DNA from: Lomentospora prolificans
Lineage: Eukaryota; Ascomycota; Sordariomycetes; Microascales; Microascaceae
Direction of reading: 5' to 3'
Length of the DNA: 64,000 bases
Assembly: GCA_029532625.1 (NCBI GenBank)
Contig: JARFXM010000010.1
Span: 744,001 to 808,000 of the forward strand
A program made the position numbers and the translations under genes. This document shows, piece after piece, positions 1 through 12,395 of this stretch. The notes beneath the pieces were generated by a model. It had not been told where the DNA came from and did no database searches. It saw nothing but the letters and a program-made list of their open reading frames with translations. How positions within the stretch are numbered: the stretch's first letter is position 1; each line of letters begins with the position of its first letter.

Positions 1-2368
1 TGAGAATGCCCAAGTTTCGCCACCTGTGGACCCATCGATACTGGAAGCCAGACTCCAAGTAGTAATCTCCATCAACGAAAGCAGATCCAGCAATGGAACC
101 AATAGCAGTACACACACGGTTCTCCGCGCCAACATCGGCATAGCCACCGATCATGGGAGGCACGTATTCGGTACATGTGAACTGGCGATGGTGGAATTCG
201 TTGACCATGAGAGACTCGAAAGCGTAGGCGAGAGGATCGATGTAGTTCATCCAGCGGCACCATCCGAGCATATAGTCGATTGGGATAACGAAACCAGTGA
301 AGATGACGAGACCAAGAATCAGGATAGCGGCAGGCACCATGGCTTGCGAAAGCGTTCGCGAGGCTGACGCAATGGTTCGGAAAATCATAGACATGGCGAG
401 GACGGTCCAGAAAGACATGAGCAGGAAGAAGAAGAACGCACCCGGTTCACGCTTCAGGTTTGTCATGAAATACAAGACGACATTGAACGCGATGCAGTTC
501 ATAACCTTGTAAGGCATGTCTACCAACATGGAAGCGACGGCTTCTGCTGAAGGGTGGTACAAGGCATAACGGGCATGTTTTTCGACGATGGGCCGTTGGG
601 CATACAGGGTAAGAATTTCCAAGGCGCTAGAGAAGGCGTTCATGAGACAGGCAAAGAAGATGAGAGCACCGCGCTTGAAAAAGCTGGCAGTGGTCATATC
701 CAGGTCATAGAAGACGGAACCGATGATGAGAGACATGATGAAGTTACCAATGAGAGCACCAACTGTCAGGCTGGGATCGCCGATAAGACGCCTGAATCCA
801 CGCCACAAGCAAAGTTGAACCTGTTGAATGTAGGACAGAGTGAAGGGAGACTTGGATCGCTGGCCCTTGGCCTGCTGTGCCTTCTTGTTGGCACGGAAGG
901 CGATGGCGTCAGGACCGTCAATCTCATGGTTGGACTTGAAAGCTTCAATCTCGGCTTGGAGGGCCTTGTACTCCGCACTGGCCTTCCAGGCGGCAGCGAA
1001 CTCATCAGGAGTGCGAGGGGCTTTGCCCTCGAAGCCGGGGCGGACAATGCGCTCCTGGGGACTAGTCATACTAGTGAGGAAATCGGGAGTAGTGGCGCGA
1101 GCGGGACACTCGAAACCAAGGTTGATAAAATACTGCCTCGCCTCAGTAGCCTTGCCAAAGAAGATTTGGCGACCCTCATAAAGCACAGTGGCCTTGTCGA
1201 AGAGGTCATAGGCAGACTGGGGAGCCTGATAGATGGAGACGCAGGCAGTGTTGTTGAAGAGCTCGGTCTGAAGACGAAGCGTCTTGCAGAATTCGACCGC
1301 ATTGGCACTGTCGAGACCTCGAGTACTGTTATCCCAGCACTGGAGAGGAGCGCCAGAAAGGGCTGCCTCGGCGATGGTCACACGCTTTCGTTCACCACCG
1401 GAGACACCACGGATGTACTCATTACCCACTCGAGTGTTGATAGTGTGGGAAATACCGAACATGGCCATAACGACGTCTCGGAGATGGTTCGCGAACATGG
1501 TCTTGGTGACACCTTCGGGAAGCTGACGGGGCTGACGGGCGTGGGCGGCGAAAGTAAGAGTATCGCCGACCGAGAGTTGAGGGAAGTGCTACGCATTGGT
1601 TAGATTGGAGGGATTCCAATTGGCGCGACGAATTCGACTTACAGCATCGATTTCGGCAGTGTAGATAGCCTCACCACGGTGATGAGTGTGCATTTCCTTA
1701 GCAGTCATACCCTGATAGTTGAAGTAGGAACCCTCGTCAATGTAAAGGCCGTTGGTCTCGCCAGAAATCGTCTTGAGCATCGTGGAGCAGCCGGAACCGG
1801 GAGGGCCGAGCACGACGAGCATCTCTCCCTTCTTGACTACACCATCGAATGAACGGAGAATGTCGATGCGCCTACGGCTGCCACCAGTGAACACACGGGC
1901 ATATTTGCCGAGGGTAAGCCAGATGTTGGCGACGTCCTTCTGGTAATCGGTCGCCTCACCGTAACCGTAGACATTGAGATTTTGGAAAGCAACACCAGCA
2001 GTGCGGAACTCGTGGCCGGAACCACTGACCATATCAACAACAGCCTTGGCCCAGGCGCTGGCCTTGAAGTGGTCCGAGGCGGGATTGAGGGGAGACTTCT
2101 CATCAGCAGTGAATGGGTTGCCGCTAACATCGTAATGGGACTGGCGAGTATACTGCCTAGCAAGGGACTGGACTAGAGAGTTCCTCCGCTCGATTTCGCC
2201 ATCTTCGTCGATGCCCTTGTCCACAGGGGTCGGGGACTGGTCACGCGAAATACCACCGGGGGTGATTTCTGTCTCGGTTTCGGAGGTGGCGCGCGTCCTG
2301 TTGCCAGCATTGCCAGATTCGATGCTGGCAGCCTTGTGGCCGCCAGACTTTTCGTCGACGGTGGACAT
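1..2368 (-). CDS. PDR-type (ABC-G) full-size drug-efflux transporter, 5' part only
   Basis: Plasma-membrane ATP-driven efflux pump of the pleiotropic drug resistance family. Only the first half is in the window: about 771 residues (NBD1 plus TMD1), and the frame is still open at base 1. Exons: 2368-1643 and 1588-1; the 54-bp intron 1642-1589 has a GTAAGT donor and a TAG acceptor. Start ATG 2368 is chosen over an in-frame GTG six bases upstream. Walker A is GPPGSGCST (residues about 188-196), with the Cys in place of Lys that marks PDR NBD1. The ABC signature VSGGERKR is near 304-311, followed by WDNSTRGLDS, where Asn replaces the usual catalytic Glu. Several hydrophobic helices follow, then an extracellular loop with Cys (about 730-770). 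These substitutions are the known asymmetry of PDR pumps, not damage. NBD2 and TMD2 must lie to the left. Family assignment is firm; the substrate cannot be told. Confidence 0.93.
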
Positions 2369-5300
2369 CCTCACCAGCCGTTGTCGCGTATCGGAAATAT
2401 CTCACAGCAACAAAGGCAAGTTGGTAATTCGGGCCGCGCCGGGCCTGTAGTAGCTCGATGCTATGCGGCAGCTAGAGAACCTCTCGGTTGGGTGGGTTCT
2501 GCGAGGCGAGTGAAGAGTGGGTAGGATATGACTTCACTATGCGACTCTATTGGGAAGAGGAGATCTAGCTAGGTAAGATATGAAAGGGTTCGGGAAGGAG
2601 AGTAAGAGAAAGAAGAAAGTAAACAATTAAGGATAGAAGAAAGAATAAGGCGAGTGAATCTCAGTCAATTGGACAACAGCTGACCCAACCGAGCTTGAGG
2701 AAGAAGGTTCTCAAGTGTCCAAAGCCTCTTGGGGAATGGTCGAGTGGAAGCAAACAAGAGGGACAAGCCTTGAAATATGACGACCGAGAACGCTCGGGAG
2801 GACCGCGACGGGGCCAGCCAATGTCCCGTTCCCCGGATCGCTCACTGCTATTAGGAGCTCGTTTTTTTTCTTCTGTGTTCTCTTGGCTTGGAGCGGTGTT
2901 AGTGGGTGTGCGCGCAGTATCTTAACGCCGCCCCTATTTGCACCCCACACACACCCCACCACTCCCCCTTCACTTGCCTCTTTTCCGCCGATGCTTGTGG
3001 GTTTCGTACCTGGTACTTAACTCGCTTTTTTCTTCTTCTCTCCATCCGTTTCTGACTCGGGCTCCTTCCCACGTGTCCTGGGCCCGTAAGGGGTTGGCAG
3101 GAGCCACGAGGTGCGAGGAAGGGGCAAACAACTCCATTATTTCTTGTACTACAAGTCGATTGCCTCAGGCTATTCTTTTTTTCCAACCCCCCAAACTGAA
3201 TAATGGAAATTCCCGAGTCGAGGGAGATGACCATGATGAGTTTACAGGAGTAGGGCCTGGTCTTGTGCTGTAGGGGTGTGCGGTCTGTTCCGGAACGAGG
3301 AGGGGAGGGGTGGTGTGTAATCTCTCGCAGATAGCTGATGCAATCGCGACCACCCACGCTGGCTTTCAAACCCGAATCGGGCCCGGGAGGCGGAATACCG
3401 CACGCAAGCCAGATGATGCGCCAAATCGGTGAATGACAACATCTTGTGCTCGGCAATATCCTCCTCCACTTCCAAATCGAAAAAAGTAGCGCTCCGGCAA
3501 CGACATCCCCCCACCAGATCCAGTCGGACGTGAAATCAAGACTTGGAGGTGCCGTGAGAGGCGCTGGCCACGGAGAGAAGGAGCTATAGACACCATCTGC
3601 TCGTAATTTCATGGGTGTATGCTCAATAACAGCACGACCCTGTCTTTCTGTCTAAGTTTACACGCGAAGCTGGGATTGTGTTGTTTGCCCGTGTTGCCCT
3701 GCGAAGGAGCCCCAGAATTTTCCATCTGTCAAAAATCCTCTTCAAGGTACTGGTACCCCTTCAACGAGACGGGCAAGAAATTATTGGCCATACTCTTTCG
3801 GAAAGCCAAGCATCCCGCCCCTTCACTACTGGCCGCTAACAGATAATGTTCGCCGCAGGCAACCAGCCGTGCAAGGTAGAGAGTACTTGTACATATCCAG
3901 GCCTTCAGAGACTGTTCGGAGAGATTAGAAAAGAGCATTGAAAACCTCTCGAGGAGAATATGTTGAGTTTTCCATATCCACAAGGCAATGCGATAACCGA
4001 ACCTGCGTATTAGAAGTCAAGTGGCTATCTGATAACTCTTAGTAGCCTTTTACCCCTTCACTTATTCGCTTGCAGTAAGGGCATTATGGAAATGATGGCC
4101 TGCTAATACTCCGTTAAACCGGGTTTGTGGCTACGAATTGATGCGAGCCTGTCGCTTCCAGGTTCAAGACAATATTAGCTTCCCTATGCGCACTAAGAGG
4201 TAATAATAAGACAGCGTAGCAGGGACGAACTGCCAATAATCCCCCAAACAAGTCCGAGTGGGTAGAGGCCCACAGTCCGTCCGATTAAGATCAAGCCCAG
4301 AGGAGCTGCGCCTCCCACTTCTCCACATGAAGAGGAGAGGAAGTGCACCTGTAAAGTAGTGGAGGAAAGAGCGCCTGGTTGGACAGACAGATGGAGATAG
4401 CCAGCAAGGCCGAACAAGCACGGGGTGCGGAGTATTAACTAGCCTCTGACACGGGGTGTCAAGCACTTCATCTCCCCGAAAATGGATCCAGATACTTCGT
4501 ACTTCGCCCTGGCGCAGTTCATACAAACCGTCGGGAGCGAAGTGAATGCTCTGAAAGCCCCGTCAGGGTCCCGCCCAGATCGTCCCAATCTTCTCAACTA
4601 ACCTGGAGGACGGCGGAACCCCGCCAGGCTTGCCGTCCACTCTCTATCTCGACGACAAGATGGATCTAATAGATGTTGTGCGCGTTCAGAGGAGCGCGCC
4701 GCTGAGCTGAAGCATGATTCATCTGCTATTACCTGTATTACACAAGATGAGGATTAGCCACACTTTGCGAACCTTTAAACTGAACTTGGAGTCATATCGG
4801 CAAATCTGTGCAGCTTTACTCTCGTCATATGCATATCTATACCTATGTCGTGAGCTATTATCCCACATTCCGGAGACAGCCTGGTTCTCAGGGTCAAAGA
4901 ATCCGAGCCCTGCAATGGCAATGCAGGCAGTCAACACCAGACAACCACCATATTGACAGCAAAAAGAAAACGAAAAATGTTGCGAAACGCCAGGAGACCA
5001 AAAGTACAGGTACAAATCTCTTGCATGGCGCTAGGACCACTTTTCCCATCGGCACCCACCAGCAAGGGATGCATTTTCCGGTTTGAGGCAAGCGAGCGGA
5101 AAGATTTCCAGGGATCAGTCCAGACAAGAGCCAACTCGTCGGGGTCTTGATTTTCCCGACTTTCCGCTAAATATTGCCCCTTCGCCAATTTGAACCCTCA
5201 AACCGAATGTGAAATCCAAGAGGTCAGCTCCGAAGATTTGTACAAGACGCTCCCTATGGATGCTTTGCTTCATGTTGTCAGAAAATAATTTTGATAGGTC

Positions 5301-8228
5301 ATAGTGACTCATTATTGACTCAATCAGCCAGGAGCGCACCAAGGGGGTCGCTTTTTCAAGAGAATGAACCACAACAGTGAAGCTGGGCCAGCCAGCACCC
5401 GAGAACTTCCCCGTCACAGGAGAATCTACGGGGCGCTTTGCGCCAAAGAGGCCGCGCATCTGTAACAGTTGCAGCTATATCCAGCCCAGATCGTCAAGTG
5501 AAGTACTGAGGTTCGGGAGTGCCAGCTGCTGGCTCTCCGTCGGGAATGACCCTCTGTCTGCGCAAAGATAAAGCGGCCGAAAATAAGTTGCCGGGCTCGT
5601 ACGTGGCTTTTAAGAGCACCCCCAACCAGAAAAAGAAATAAACTCGGGCGCTGGCCGGTAAACAAAACCTGTCACCTTGCAAGCCACCATTGACACAAAG
5701 ACATTCGAAAGTACCTTGCAAGACAGTCCGTCTCGAACCCGGCTTCCAGAACACCGCCTTAAACGCCTCATCACCCACCCCTCGCAACGCTCCTTCGTGG
5801 TGGGTTTTTCCCGTCGCTATGCTGGGTAAACCCCGGGAACCACCAGTTGGCCCGCTCAAGTCTTTTGTATGAAGTGCACGTCTCAGTTGCGCCTTCAACC
5901 GCCCCAGTAAAACAGTGGTCCTGGTGGAGTTTTCTGCCGGGCCCTTTCTCGGGGTCCGCTAAGAACCCGATAGCCATCTAAAATCTCACAACCTTAAATC
6001 CGGGTCCATGGTTAATAGCCCACCCCGGTAGGCCGGTAATCAGCTCTCCATCATCTACCAAGATACGTTGCAGCAGAATGCAGCAATCATAAGTCAATTC
6101 CATACAAGAACTGGTACAGTGTACACCAGCGCAACCATCACAGGTCTGGGAGCCAGATGGCGAACCCACCCCTCAAAAGTAGCCCAGGTAGTTTTCTTTC
6201 TTTTTTTTTTTTTTTTCGAGTTGTCCATGATGCGAGAGGATGCGTCATGGATAGTAGCCAAGAGCGCATATGCCTTCCGGGCTTAAATTTCTACATCGCG
6301 CCGTGCGCTTTTGGTTCATTGTCGCCGTGCACGCAGATCTCACGTGTTGGCCACGCGCTGTCTTTGCTTTTTTGGTGGGCCTTACGAAGTCGATCAGTCG
6401 GGCTTCGGCCCCGAACAAGATCCCGGACGTATCTCCCGACCCGGTACAAGTACTGCTTTCCTCTTTCCTCCGCGGACTCGGACGGACTTTGTGATGATAA
6501 TGAGTGAAGAACACAACTTTCTTGTTTATCGCAGGAATTAAACGCTGGCCAAGGGTCTATTTCTCACAAGTACGTCCTATGGGACTCCGCCGTTTGTGCG
6601 AAAGCTCACCCCTCCATCCGGCTTTCTCCTTTTCCGCCAACATCTTGCATGGGAGGGATTTCTGAAATATATCGGGGTGTGACAAGCCAATCTCTCCATC
6701 TCTCCACCTGCTCCCGCCAACATGTGCTGTTTGAGGGTCTTTACAGAGACTTGTCTTGGGCTCCTACTGTTGCCTTTTTTTTTTTTTTTTTTTTTTTCCC
6801 TTCTCTCTGCCCATATTTTGTCTTACACGCCGAAACCCACCCTGATAGAAATCCATGGCAACGTGAAATATTGACACCAGCCATCTCGTTCGATTATCCT
6901 TCTCCAGAAGTTTCAGATAAGTGTACCATCCACATGGCCCCCTTGGCCCTGAAATCATAATTGCTCGACTTCTTCGTCCAAAAAGTATGGTTTGGGATCT
7001 AGCCCAATGGTTCGATTAACCAAACTCCCCACCTCTTTCGCCCTCGCCGAGAATCACGGACGGGTGTGGGTCCAACATCTCCGCGCCGGGTGACGGTGAA
7101 GAAACGTCAAAATGTGCCTGGCCGTACAGATTGAGTCTATCCCAGACCAGCGGGGGCCGCGCTCCAGCACGGGGGGTTCCCTGCAAGACGAGACGCAACT
7201 CGTCGCTGCGTAAACCTGCTCTTCTGATACAAGGGGAAAAAGAAGTAGTCCGCGAGCTCTCTTAGATTAGATGACGTGTAGTGTAGATACGTTGACGTTA
7301 TCGAAATGTTGCCCTCGTGGCAAAGTATGCTTGCGATCTCGTCAAGACTTCCCCCGATCCCCAGAGCACAAGAAAAACAGGCTTTTCCACCCCACACCGT
7401 TGGCAATGGCTCTCTGGAAGGCGCGGTATAATACGATAACAACAGCTTCGGAGGCCGAGGTGGGCCAGAAGCTAAATATACCCGATGCCGGTTCTTAGCC
7501 GGTTCCCCACGCGTCTGGGCGATGGTATTTCCGCTGTGGATATGTAACGCGCTGACTCGGCCCATCTTTAACACGGACGATGCTCTTTGATATCGGGCGA
7601 AAAATGTCCAACCGCGCGGAGTGAGTGTATCAACTAGCCACATCCCCGGAACATTGTGGTGCTATAGAGCCCTGGAGCATAATGTAAGAGGATATTTCTG
7701 GGGACTTTGGTGAAGGGAAGGGATCGTGATGTGTCGAATATAGTTCTGGAGAGGAGATGGGGGCAGGGTGGTCAAGCAGTTCCAAGTTTGCTATGACGTT
7801 GGTCTGTAGCTTGAGAGCTATTTATATTCGATTCAAGGATAATTATCGTATCATAGGGCTGAATATGAAGCTTAAATGGGGTGATAGAAATACGAGGCCG
7901 CGAAGCGAGTGTTGTGGGTGGTGCGAGGGGCGAGCCAGCGGTAGATATGCCGTAGAATTCGTCTCTTAGCCACCTCAAAGAAAGGATGGCATTTTTGACG
8001 TCACAATTAAAGGCGTAAATGCTAATCTCCGTGTCTCTAGACCCTGTTTTCGAGCGTAAATAATCTTTCAATTTGGCGGAGAGAGCCCATCAGGTAGGCT
8101 TGGTGACGGTGCAACGCAACGGATCGTCAACTCCGCGTTAGAGTGCACCAAGATTGACGTAACGGCATTTGTTTAGATCGTCTACCCGTAGGCCGAACCT
8201 ATGAGTACATCGTTAAGCTGCAACTCGC
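2369..8228. other. gene-free intergenic region (5.9 kb) upstream of the ABC pump
   Basis: I see no gene with domain or splice support here. On the minus strand, roughly 2525-2700 is strongly pyrimidine-rich (the + strand reads as AAGAAGAAAG-like purine tracts), as expected for the leader or core promoter of the ABC gene. Homopolymers T16 (6201-6216) and T23 (6775-6797) stand out. Open frames up to about 170 codons occur (for example 7137-7643, minus), but none has a recognisable domain, a good leader or splice support. The left part is probably the regulatory region of the pump; the remainder is unexplained. Confidence 0.6.
6775..6797. repeat. T23 homopolymer
   Basis: An uninterrupted run of 23 T in gene-free DNA, immediately followed by a pyrimidine stretch. 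It is length-unstable sequence with no gene context nearby. Confidence 0.95.
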
Positions 8229-10763
8229 TCACAAGATATCTGCACCCGCTTCTACGTTTTCCATCCTCATCCGCCTGGCGCCTCGATACGGCGCAAACCC
8301 GCACACTAACCCTTCCGCATCCTTCACAATGCCTCCACCAACAACGACCTTGTCGCCTCTTCTCCTGCCAAGATCCTCAAGTCCTTTCTTGACAGCCCAC
8401 CAATTTCCCAAGAATTTGTGAGCTCTCACGCCACCTCCCTTCGTAATTCCGTGGCCCAACGTAACGCCCCAGACGTCATGCATCCCCACCGCAATGGCAT
8501 GCGCCTCGGGGTCCTCATCCCTCTCAAGGAGCACCGAGTAAATCACCCCGCGATATCTCACAGGTACTGCACTTCTACCTTTGATCTTCGCCGGGAACTT
8601 CCATAGCCCGGCGCGGGCGACGGGATGCCATGGCGTGACGAGGACGTCCCCGAGGCGGATCATGATTTGTGACTCGACAGGAGTGGCGAGGACAGTCTCG
8701 ATCCTCCTTGGGCCTCGGGGCGTAGTAACGGCCACGCCCTTTCTTAGCTTCCTGATCTCGACTTGCTTTCCGCTGGCGAGGGATACAAGCGTCGATCCAG
8801 CGAAGCACGGCCCGAGGACATTCCTGTATAAACCCATATTATACTCGCCCCTGTACGAAGTCCTCAGCGATGGAGGCGGCGGCTCCATGTTGTCAAAGAC
8901 GCAGTCGAGGATATCCCTACACTGGATGAACAGCGGGCTATCCTTGGAATACTGCAACGGGCCCGGGTCCTTGAACGAGTTGCAAATCTGCCTCTCGTGC
9001 GCGGACTTGAGACTGAGCAGGTAATGCGAACCCCAGGTGCCAAAGTACTTGGATCCCACAGCGAGTGGAATCTGTCCATCCCTTTCCTCGTCGAGTTCAA
9101 GCAGAAGCGACTCGTTGGGGCCTTTATCGTCCGCGAAAGCCCGCGCAGGAAGCTCGGTGATGAGCTTCTTGAGGTTTTCGACCCGTTTCGTAGCCTTCGT
9201 ATCCCGCCCTTGCTCTCTTAGAACAGCGGTATGTTCCTCGTCAGATTGAAGCCTATACAACGAACCAAGGTAGTCGCAGATGCGCGAGCGGGAGACCTGG
9301 TAGGCGACTTCGGCCGGCTGAGGGAAGTTGGCAGCCGGAGGTCCAAGGAGATCGGCCTGGCTAGTAACTCGGCGCACTTCCTTCGTCATACGCGAGTACG
9401 TGAGGGTTGCTTGGATGCCAGAGGGGGAAAAAGCCGAACCGAGGCCGTCGGGAGCGAGCAGGAAGATGTCGCGGGACTGGCCGAATTGAAGGTTTCCGAG
9501 GGGAACGGTGAGCTCGATGAACTTTACACCGTCTTCCTCTACTTCGATGGGTTTCGGGGCAGCAGCTGCGATGCCAGTTGTAGTTTCGAGCTTGAAGCCG
9601 TGTGGGTAGCGCAGACGGAGACTGGTGTGGTTGGAATAGGTGGACTGAAGGTTGGCGAGAGTATGTACAAAAACAGTTCCCTAAAGTACATTAGTATTCT
9701 GCGAGGGCAAGATACGGAGAGATATACCTACGAGCATGCTGCTATCGGGTATGAAAGAGTAGCCTCCACGACCGACGTCGGCGATGGACTTCAGGAGACC
9801 GGATCGCAAGTTATTACCAAAGCCAAATGTGTGGATGGCAGGAATGATGGGCTTGTCATCATCTCGCTCTAGCAGCTTAGGCACGTACCCCCTTGAAGGA
9901 CATCTGGGTCTAGTTAGCATCCCGAACGCCCCAGTGATATCCGTTCCTCGTTTGCAACTTACTGAATATTGGGCTGGCCATCGGTGAGAACCTGCGTCAC
10001 AAACCATCAGCCGTAAACCCCTTAGGTACTAACTAACGAGTCTTCCATGCTGAACTTACCATCATGGCGGGAACCCTGCCCTCCGACTTCCCAGCCTTCT
10101 CGAAGAGGTCTAAACCAACCATCATCCCCCCCCACAAATTGGTTGCGCCCTCGGGATACATCTCCAGTATCGCCTCCTTACACGCCTTCTTATTTTTCTC
10201 CGTCATGACTTCCAAAGTTCGCAAGGTCTTGGCCTTGTGACTAAACGTTACAACCCCCAGTCTATCTCTCTCGTCCAGCGTCTCAAGAATCGTCAAAGCC
10301 GCATGTTTAGTTAAGTCCAACACGGAAAAGCCATAGTCGGGCTCATCGCCGTTGCCCGGAATAGGAGCGCTGGCATACATAGAGCCAGAGACATCGATGA
10401 CGAGTACGATGTCGCAGGGTGTCCGGGGGAGTGTTGGTTGTAAACGGGCGGATGCCGCTGTAGCCCTGCCCTTGCCTTTGTCCTTATCAGCATCGGAAGG
10501 TGGTGGGTCGAGGGCTGGGGGCGCACGCGGGGGCTGGACTTTGATGAGGATTCCCGAGTACTTGGGTGCGGGGTGGATGTCTAAGGAGACTTCATCTTGG
10601 GGTTCCTGCTCAAAGAGAGTTGCCGTCGGGGAGACTGGCTCGTTGTTTGGGTTGGAGACTGGAGGCGAGCTGCCCTTTCTCAGAAACGGAAGACTGATGC
10701 GGACCTAAAGGTATGTTAGAAACGCAAATATCGAAATTCAAACCTTGGGCGCTCAATTACCAT
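8229..10763 (-). CDS. VWA domain plus hedgehog/intein-like (Hint/Vint) protein
   Basis: A 766-residue model in five exons: 10763-10761, 10704-10060, 9991-9963, 9903-9732 and 9680-8229 (introns 56, 68, 59 and 51 bp, all GT-AG, frame continuous). The von Willebrand A domain starts at CDIVLVIDVSGSM (MIDAS D105, S107, S109), with Thr about 189 in GATNLWGG and D220 in VLTDGQPN. After a middle region (about 300-560) the Hint domain begins at C575 (CFAGSTLV) and carries the T-x-x-H block VTPWHPV and a terminal LGHG. This matches the fungal VWA/Hint (Vint, Vwaint) family; Hint domains in inteins and hedgehogs perform N-to-S acyl shift self-cleavage. Whether this one cleaves is inference. No signal peptide is visible, so it is probably intracellular. 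The first coding exon is just the ATG codon, which makes the start the weakest part of the model. Confidence 0.85.
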
Positions 10764-12395
10764 GGCTGAAGTGCAGTCACACAATGCGGTACGAAAATGG
10801 AAGGAATTACGTCGTGATGGTAAACAGAGCCGCGTTGAACCGGATTGATTCGGTGACAGTTTTCAGTCGCCGCAGGGTAAATTGATCCTAAGATGACCTT
10901 GCTAGGAATAAACGCTTAAAAAAGCGTCCCTTCGGCACCTCATATACTCAAGATCGAAAAATATGAGCCTTCCTTAGGACAAAAGAGCCCCATTCCAGTA
11001 TGCCCTTCTGTGCTGCGTGCCGGCGTTCGAGTCACACAGCCCCCGGTTTGCAAGCCAAATGACAATGCCGACAAGCAAATCCCTGGGACGCTGTCACTGT
11101 CGGGCTCGGGGCTAGTTCAGAAAGAGGAAATGCGGAGCTTGAGGCGCTGCGTTGATTTCTTAGCCCAGGACCCATGAAGTCCCAGCCGGATGTAGAGCTG
11201 GCGACGGTGAGAATGACAGGACGGCCAGCTTTGCGGCGAGGACTCACCTTGAAGTGCTGTATTGGCTCTATTAGTGGCTTGCGGTGGGTCCCCTAAGAAG
11301 CGGCTGGGATGATGTGAAGGGAGAGCTGGATTGGAGGCTATCGTGAAAAGTGGAATAGCAGAACGGCACGGCTGACATTTAGCCCTGGCTCTCAGGCATC
11401 CTTCGATTCTTATCGTCTAGTTGGCATGAACGCCCTTTTTCCATTTGTGAAAATCAATGTTGCATGAGATTAGAATAGATGGTCCTATCTTGGCGCCCTA
11501 TCTATTCTGACAAGCTTCCAAATGGGCGATCAACAGTGCACAGTTCATGGATCAATGGATGATGCTCTTCTGACTCGTGCTTGAGAGCTCAGGCACATAT
11601 TTAGCCCACCAGCATCCAATTCTGGCCTTTCGTTGTGCCGACCCCGCGATCACCGTGTTAAAATCGAACATGTGGGGTGTCGGCGCTTCCTCCAGGTCGG
11701 TGGCCACGCTCCACTCCAGGTTAAAAAAATAGCACATGAACCAACTCCAAATGTAAAAACGGCATCAATTTGATCAATGATCCATGGATTGAACGCTACA
11801 GCCCTCCCTGTGGTTCTAATCTCCCGGAAACAGTCTGCCCCAGCTCCACAGGCTGTCCTGCTGGCTGTCCTTGCCTGGCGATAATATATTCCAAGGGTCC
11901 TGAGTTCCTTCCTTCACGCCGAAAGTCGCACTCTTATCTTGCGCCACACTTACCCGAGCCTCCTTCTAACAGATCGAAAGGAGACTGGAGATCCAGATCG
12001 CTCTACTAAAAGGGAATAATGTCCCTCCTGCGCCACGGTAAATGTGGTTCTTGATCGGGCGGTGCCCGGAGGTAAAAGAACCAGAACAACATCCCCCTGC
12101 TTCGTATGACCCTTGCACGCCAATCATGACCCTAGATGGGGATACCTTCAGTGGAAGGATCAAACTCGCAGCCATCGAGAACTGAGATCTGCAAGGCATC
12201 AACGCGATGAGCCGAAAGTAGCAAAAAGCCCGAGAAAAAAAAAAAATAAGTACTCGTTCTTGGACGGCTTCGGTAAAGGATATTTAGGGGATAGAATTGT
12301 ATTTTATGCTCCAGGTCCCCTTCGTCTTTTTCCAGGAAACCTGCTGTCTCGCAAGCAAATCCGTAGGCCTCCCAAAGGGGGCATCATCGCGAATC
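10764..12395. other. divergent intergenic region
   Basis: A 1.6-kb gap between the divergently transcribed VWA-Hint gene (-) and the membrane-protein gene (+), so it should hold both promoters. A short A-run lies at about 12235-12246. I could identify no coding exon, RNA gene or repeat in it. Confidence 0.6.

Noticed and set aside
554..1603. 349-codon frame on the + strand
   Set aside because: Exact antisense of the ABC transporter exon, which has Walker, signature and membrane segments on the other strand.
7137..7643. 168-codon frame on the minus strand
   Set aside because: No recognisable motif, and unlike real genes here it lacks a leader and splice structure.
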